A stretch of 64,000 bases of DNA, from positions 2,170,001 through 2,234,000 of the forward strand of contig NZ_CP051680.1 of assembly GCF_012849095.1 (NCBI RefSeq), in the 5' to 3' direction. The position numbers were made by a program, and so were the translations under genes. Below are positions 60,246 to 64,000 of the stretch, one piece after another; position 1 is the stretch's first letter; each line of letters starts with the position of its first letter. The notes under the pieces are model-generated. The model searched no databases. It had not been told where the DNA came from and worked only from the letters and a program-made list of their open reading frames with translations. The stretch is from Cohnella herbarum (GTDB lineage: Bacteria; Bacillota; Bacilli; Paenibacillales; Paenibacillaceae).

Positions 60246-60429
60246 TTCGTTACCCCTATTCTATTTGTTTGATATTCGCTGCCTTCAAGCGGCAGCGCTT
60301 CTTTCAGGTACAGCATTAATTCAGAATTGTTACTAGTTTAATAGCCGCTTCAACTATCCGTCAATTCAAATTATTATTATACCCATCTCGATATGGAAAT
60401 AATCCCATATACTGTAATTGTATTCAGAA
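60246..60429 (-). other. leader region of the ABC importer operon
   Basis: Gene-free stretch. On the minus strand a consensus TATAAT (60376-60381) lies 131 bases before the start codon, without a good -35 box. A hairpin CGCTGCC-TTCAAGC-GGCAGCG (60277-60297) lies in the presumed leader and is not followed by a T-run. No T-box, specifier loop or known riboswitch was recognised. Confidence 0.45.
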
Positions 60430-60455
60430 GAAAACCTCCCATTATCCGGGAGGTT
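60430..60455 (-). terminator. intrinsic terminator after ylbG
   Basis: AACCTCCC and GGGAGGTT pair around GGATAAT (minus-strand reading) and are followed by TTTTC. It lies 28 bases past the ylbG stop. Confidence 0.85.
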
Positions 60456-60482
60456 CTCCGAGCGACCTATTGGTTTAATGCC

Positions 60483-60746
60483 TTAAAGTCCGTAAAACCG
60501 AGTTTTGTCAGGCACATTCTTCTCATACTCGGTCTTAATTTCGTTACGGTAGGAGCGTTCGATCTTGCGTACGAAAGGCAATCGCTGCAAATTTCGAACG
60601 GCCTCCTCCGCAACGTCGGCGTTCATGTACATTACGGCGTATTGCATCTTGCGGGACATATAGTGCAACGTTCCGTATTTGTCCAACCCTTTGGCCGCTT
60701 TCGAATCGCTAAACCATACGATATAACCTGTCCGTTCGGCAAACAT
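60483..60746 (-). CDS. ylbG: DUF2129 protein YlbG
   Basis: 87-residue protein of the UPF0298 family: GYIVWFSDSKAAKGLDKYGT, LHYMSRKMQYAVMYMNAD and the closing KIERSYRNEIKTEYE. No function is established. It lies 28 bases after ricF, as in B. subtilis. Confidence 0.9.
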   Translation of the reverse strand: MFAERTGYIVWFSDSKAAKGLDKYGTLHYMSRKMQYAVMYMNADVAEEAVRNLQRLPFVRKIERSYRNEIKTEYEKNVPDKTRFYGL

Positions 60747-60774
60747 GTCTAACCTCCGGTTCTGTTAAATCTGA

Positions 60775-61263
60775 TCAACCGCATCCGCCGCTTCCGCACG
60801 AACAGCTTCCTCCGTTGCCGCAACCGGATGCTTTCGGATTCGGATTGTTGTCCGGAACCTTGATGCTGACCGAGACGGCATGCGCCAACGTTCGGGATAT
60901 ATCATTAAGCAGTTCGTCCAAGGAGCTTTCCGCCGCTTTGTACATCCGCACGGATTCAACCTGATCCAGCCGGCTTTCCATCTCGTATACTTGATCCAAT
61001 GCGGCATTGTAATCCGGATGAAATCTTCCGAACCTTTCGCATTCGGTGAATTTCTCTTTCGCTTTGGAGAATTGCTTGCTTAAGCTCTGCACCTCGGCGT
61101 CTTGAAGAACTTTATCTTTCCAATAAGCGTATTCCGCGGCTAGAGCGGAATTCTTAAGAAAATCCCCCAGCTCGAAGGCGTGAGATAGGAGCATTGCCAT
61201 ATCGGCAGGCGCTTCCATCACACCTTGTTCTGCCGCAGGGAGGGTTTGAGTCATGCTGGCCAT
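60775..61263 (-). CDS. ricF: Ric complex subunit RicF (YlbF)
   Basis: 162-residue helical protein of the YlbF/YmcA family. Together with RicA and RicT it forms an iron-sulfur-containing complex that affects RNase Y cleavage, competence, sporulation and biofilm in B. subtilis. KFTECERFGRFHPDYNAALDQV is the family core. The tail CGNGGSCSCGSGGCG, like that of the B. subtilis protein, supplies cluster cysteines. The start is ATG at 61261-61263, with AAAGGTGAGG upstream. Confidence 0.9.
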   Translation of the reverse strand: MASMTQTLPAAEQGVMEAPADMAMLLSHAFELGDFLKNSALAAEYAYWKDKVLQDAEVQSLSKQFSKAKEKFTECERFGRFHPDYNAALDQVYEMESRLDQVESVRMYKAAESSLDELLNDISRTLAHAVSVSIKVPDNNPNPKASGCGNGGSCSCGSGGCG

Positions 61264-61328
61264 CGGCCTCACCTCACCTTTCGGCTTTGCCATACCCCAT
61301 TATAATAACACAGAATGCTCACATCCGG

Positions 61329-63320
61329 TCAATGGGTTTCGAGCTCCTCCAAGGAAGGCAGCATAATCATGACCTCGGCGATTTCCTCCGAACCCACGAC
61401 GGTCGCTTGCCGCGAACGGCGCCGATCATCCGGCGCGAAGTCGCTCGAATTCGGTATAACCCGCCATTCTCCCACCACTTCCCATCTCGCCCCGTCTTCC
61501 CGTATGTCTTTCGGAACCAACGTTTGAACGATACCGTCCCGTTCAACTTGAATGGAAGCTTGCCAATCTATCGCTCTTCGAATCAGTTCCTTACGGGTTG
61601 TGGAATGATAGGTCCTTGGCTTCGTCAGCCATGCTTCCGGAATGCTCGACATTCCCGGAAACAGCTCTTCTACAGCCGGCAACGACCGATCCGCTTCGAA
61701 TGCGGATAACCTCTGACGTCCGTAGATCCACCCAGGCTCCGTATATCCCTCCGTATCGCCTTCCTTTTTCGCTACCGACTCTGCCCCTTCGGGACTGCCC
61801 GTTTCCGTTTGCCGACGTTCCGACGGCGGGTATCCGATTTGGTGCAGCCTTGATCGCAACTTCTTAAGCGCCGATGGCATAACGACGAAATCGCGCTCGC
61901 TTATCCGTTCCCCTAACATTTCCGCCGTATCCGGATCTTGAAGGAGCGCGGCGGCGACGGACGAATTTTCCATACGCAGCAGCACGGTTTCTTGAAAACG
62001 AATTTTTCCCAACGGCGCAAACCAATCCCCGATCGACCTCGTGACCGATTCCGGCAATGGGGCGCCCGAGCCATTTTCCAGAAAAGCAATCATCGACTGC
62101 TCGGAATGACCGGCATTAAACGCTTGGAAACAATACGATCGGGTTAAGCGATAAACGAATATCGCATCCGCCGTCACTCTTTCCGCTATCTCCGCCAAAT
62201 CCCATCTTTGCCTCAAGCTCGTTTCCGGCGGAACAAGAATTTCGCCATCCGGTTGAACAAACCATTGTCCTGCGTCTTGAATGTCTTGATTTTTCCCATT
62301 CGAATAATCGCCGATTCGCAGCTTTGACCGAAAAACCGCTTGTCCTCGAAGATCTCCGCGTTCCAACCAACCGAAGGATTGCATCAAATTCAAAACGTCG
62401 TTAATCGCTCCCTCATTTCCATCCAGAATCGTTAATCGATTATCGGGATACCAATTGCTATCCATAAGCGTCAAGAGCGCCGAGAACGTTAAATGCATGA
62501 CCGGCGACGCGGAAACATATCTGATCACGATTCGAGCCAGTAACTCGCGATCGGCGGATTCGGGCAAATGCGTTAACCAATCGGCTATACCCGAATCGGA
62601 AATGCGAATGACGTTCCCTTCATTCTTCAAAGCTTTGATATGTATTCCGAGATCAAGCGCCAAAGCAACCTGAGGAGGCATTCGATCCTGTTGCGGGTAA
62701 ACCAACGATAAACAAACTAATTCGTCGGAAGTTAATCGCATCTCATCCGTCAATCGGTTGACTATGGAACGACTTATAGGGCTCTTGTTCGTCCATGCGA
62801 TAGGTTGTCGTTGAATTTCCTGCCATACGGACAACAATTCCAGCGACAACGGTAAGCGGAATGCCGTCGGACAATAGCTAATCTCATCGGAGTCCGTTTC
62901 CTTCAAAGGCTCGCCATCGACAGGCAGCAGGAAAGATTGCCATAACGTTATGTTATCCGTCGGGATGTACAGCAATTGATCGCCCCATGCTTTGCGAACC
63001 GCGAACACGATACCCGCTCTCCGCAGCCTGACCACCGCAATACGCGTTTCCGCCCCGGTCAGCTCTGTCTTCTCGGTTATAAGCTTTAAAGCCGATTCAA
63101 GCTCAAACGGCAGGCTAGCGAATCCAATTAATATCGTTCTAAGAACTTGAGTCGTCGGTAATCCCCGATTGCTCCGGAGCCAATCCGCAGCCCATTCCCG
63201 ACTGGAGAGAATTTCTTCTAATTTCTCGCCCTGATCGTACCTGGCTGTGATTGTCGGATCGGCAACGATCAACCTTCTGATCGAATCAGGCAATCGTTCG
63301 AGTGACATCGCTAAGTTCAT
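61329..63320 (-). CDS. helicase-associated XPB/Ssl2 N-terminal-like protein
   Basis: 663-residue protein without Walker motifs. Around residues 365-450 it has the pattern of the XPB/Ssl2 N-terminal or Helicase_C_3 domain (WFVQPDGEILVPPETSLRQRWDLAE, FVYRLTRSYCFQAFNAG, PLPESVTRSIGDW). The first 300 residues are helical and resemble a tandem winged-helix scaffold. A Ser/Glu-rich stretch near 515-540 separates a C-terminal beta domain. Its start overlaps the helicase stop by 4 bases, so the two are made together and probably form one repair complex. Confidence 0.75.
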   Translation of the reverse strand: MNLAMSLERLPDSIRRLIVADPTITARYDQGEKLEEILSSREWAADWLRSNRGLPTTQVLRTILIGFASLPFELESALKLITEKTELTGAETRIAVVRLRRAGIVFAVRKAWGDQLLYIPTDNITLWQSFLLPVDGEPLKETDSDEISYCPTAFRLPLSLELLSVWQEIQRQPIAWTNKSPISRSIVNRLTDEMRLTSDELVCLSLVYPQQDRMPPQVALALDLGIHIKALKNEGNVIRISDSGIADWLTHLPESADRELLARIVIRYVSASPVMHLTFSALLTLMDSNWYPDNRLTILDGNEGAINDVLNLMQSFGWLERGDLRGQAVFRSKLRIGDYSNGKNQDIQDAGQWFVQPDGEILVPPETSLRQRWDLAEIAERVTADAIFVYRLTRSYCFQAFNAGHSEQSMIAFLENGSGAPLPESVTRSIGDWFAPLGKIRFQETVLLRMENSSVAAALLQDPDTAEMLGERISERDFVVMPSALKKLRSRLHQIGYPPSERRQTETGSPEGAESVAKKEGDTEGYTEPGWIYGRQRLSAFEADRSLPAVEELFPGMSSIPEAWLTKPRTYHSTTRKELIRRAIDWQASIQVERDGIVQTLVPKDIREDGARWEVVGEWRVIPNSSDFAPDDRRRSRQATVVGSEEIAEVMIMLPSLEELETH

Positions 63321-64000
63321 GGGAGCAACTCCTCTGTTGGCAGCTTGTTGTCATTTCGATCCCATTGATCCACCGCGTACGGATACCCTTGTTCCAATAA
63401 AAATCTCCCTCGATTGCGCGAGAATTCGATTTCATCCGTCCCATCGCTGACTACCGAATAGAACGCAGCGCCCGCTCCGGATTGCTTCGGCCGCATAATG
63501 CGCCCCAATCGTTGCGCCTCCTCCTGCCTCGAACCGTAGCTGCCCGAGATTTGGATGGCAATCGAAGCGTCGGGAAGGTCGACGGCAAAGTTCGCGACTT
63601 TGGACACGAGAAGCACGTCGATTTCCCCCTGATTGAACTGGTCGAATAACCGTTTGCGGCTTCCGTGCGGCATCTCTCCCGTAATTAATGGAAGGTCCAA
63701 CTCGCGGGATAACTCGCGGAGCTGATCCAGATATTGTCCGATAATCAAGGTCGGCTCGCCGCTATGACGTTTCAGCAAAGCTTTCACGACTTCCGCTTTG
63801 CGCGGGTTTTCCCCTGCGATGCGATGGCGGTTGCGCTTAGGCGCCGCTTGATAAGTTATCGCGGTACCGGGATCCAGCGACACTCTCACCTCCGTACATG
63901 CCGCTTGCGCAATCCAGCCTTGGCTCTCCATCGTTTTCCAAGGAATTTCGTATCGCTTCGGACCGATCAAGGCGAAAGCATCGCCTTCCCTGCCGTCTTC
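63317..64000 (-). CDS. XPB-type DNA repair helicase, 5' part missing
   Basis: C-terminal part of a superfamily 2 helicase; the gene continues past the window edge. Visible are the second RecA domain with PTLIIGQYLDQLRELSREL, LFDQFNQGEIDVLLVSKVANFAVDLPDASIAIQISGSYGSRQEEAQRLGRIMRPK (motifs V and VI), and a final basic tail. The AQRLGRIMRPK arginine finger is typical of XPB/ERCC3. Bacterial XPB is a 3'-5' helicase working with a nuclease or accessory protein; the downstream 663-residue protein fits as accessory. Confidence 0.9.
   Translation of the reverse strand, partial: EDGREGDAFALIGPKRYEIPWKTMESQGWIAQAACTEVRVSLDPGTAITYQAAPKRNRHRIAGENPRKAEVVKALLKRHSGEPTLIIGQYLDQLRELSRELDLPLITGEMPHGSRKRLFDQFNQGEIDVLLVSKVANFAVDLPDASIAIQISGSYGSRQEEAQRLGRIMRPKQSGAGAAFYSVVSDGTDEIEFSRNRGRFLLEQGYPYAVDQWDRNDNKLPTEELLP

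Noticed and set aside
60246..60429. Possible T-box leader before the Trp/Tyr-type importer
   Set aside because: No specifier stem, no TGG sequence of the antiterminator and no terminator; only one small hairpin.

Overview
The window comes from a spore-forming Firmicute of the Paenibacillaceae type (Paenibacillus/Cohnella-like). The evidence is the sporulation genes (spoVM, ylbJ, a spoVIF-like gene), strong AGGAGG-type ribosome sites, GTG and TTG starts, and gene order. That order joins two blocks known from Bacillus subtilis: the ylb block (ylbF, ylbG, rsmD, coaD, ylbJ, tmcAL/ylbM, the ylbN-like DUF177 gene, rpmF) and the ylo block (rqcH/yloA, yloB, remA, gmk, rpoZ, coaBC, priA, def, fmt, rsmB, rlmN, prpC, prkC, rsgA, rpe, spoVM, rpmB, yloU, fakA/yloV, recG, fapR, plsX, fab genes). 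This assignment rests on protein recognition by eye; no database was searched.

Layout. 0-5.3 kb, minus strand: fatty-acid operon fapR-plsX-fabH-fabD-fabG (fabG cut by the window edge) with a promoter and FapR operator, preceded by DUF177-rpmF. 5.4-9.5 kb: tmcAL, a 177-bp MITE, ylbJ, coaD, rsmD. 9.5-11.5 kb: small genes (YolD-like, DUF2642, 4-fold beta-flower protein) and two unlisted short ORFs. 11.5-15.5 kb: a TPP-riboswitch-controlled pyrimidine/thiamine transport operon ending in a TatD-type hydrolase. 15.6-20.4 kb: three glycosyltransferase genes, two of them multidomain fusions. 20.6-24.7 kb: membrane-anchored trypsin-like protease, an unknown protein, spoVIF-like, recG. 24.7-28.4 kb: FakB/FakA fatty-acid kinase, yloU, rpmB and spoVM. 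28.5-42.5 kb: the housekeeping run rpe-rsgA-prkC-prpC-rlmN-rsmB / fmt-def-[MITE]-priA-coaBC / rpoZ-gmk-remA. 42.6-50 kb: yitJ, an ArsR-controlled MFS exporter, dapF, purT, and a TetR regulator with an unknown target gene. 50-56.5 kb: Ca2+-type ATPase, rqcH, PHP phosphoesterase, LysR. 56.7-60.3 kb: an unknown gene and a Trp/Tyr-type ABC importer. 60.5-64 kb: ylbG, ricF (ylbF), and an XPB-type helicase pair cut by the window edge.

Main themes. Lipid supply is concentrated here: FapR senses malonyl-CoA, PlsX makes acyl-phosphate, FakA/FakB make acyl-phosphate from free fatty acids, and the Fab enzymes elongate. Translation is heavily represented (RqcH, PrkC/PrpC, RsgA, RlmN, RsmB, RsmD, TmcAL, Fmt, Def). 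The least ordinary material is small: a non-autonomous mobile element present twice with 8-bp target duplications (one sitting exactly on the priA stop codon), a 54-bp double-hairpin repeat in two promoter regions, matched operators for the TetR and ArsR regulators, glycosyltransferase-methyltransferase fusions, an orphan terminator, and short ORFs. No CRISPR array, rRNA, tRNA, prophage or transposase gene was seen.
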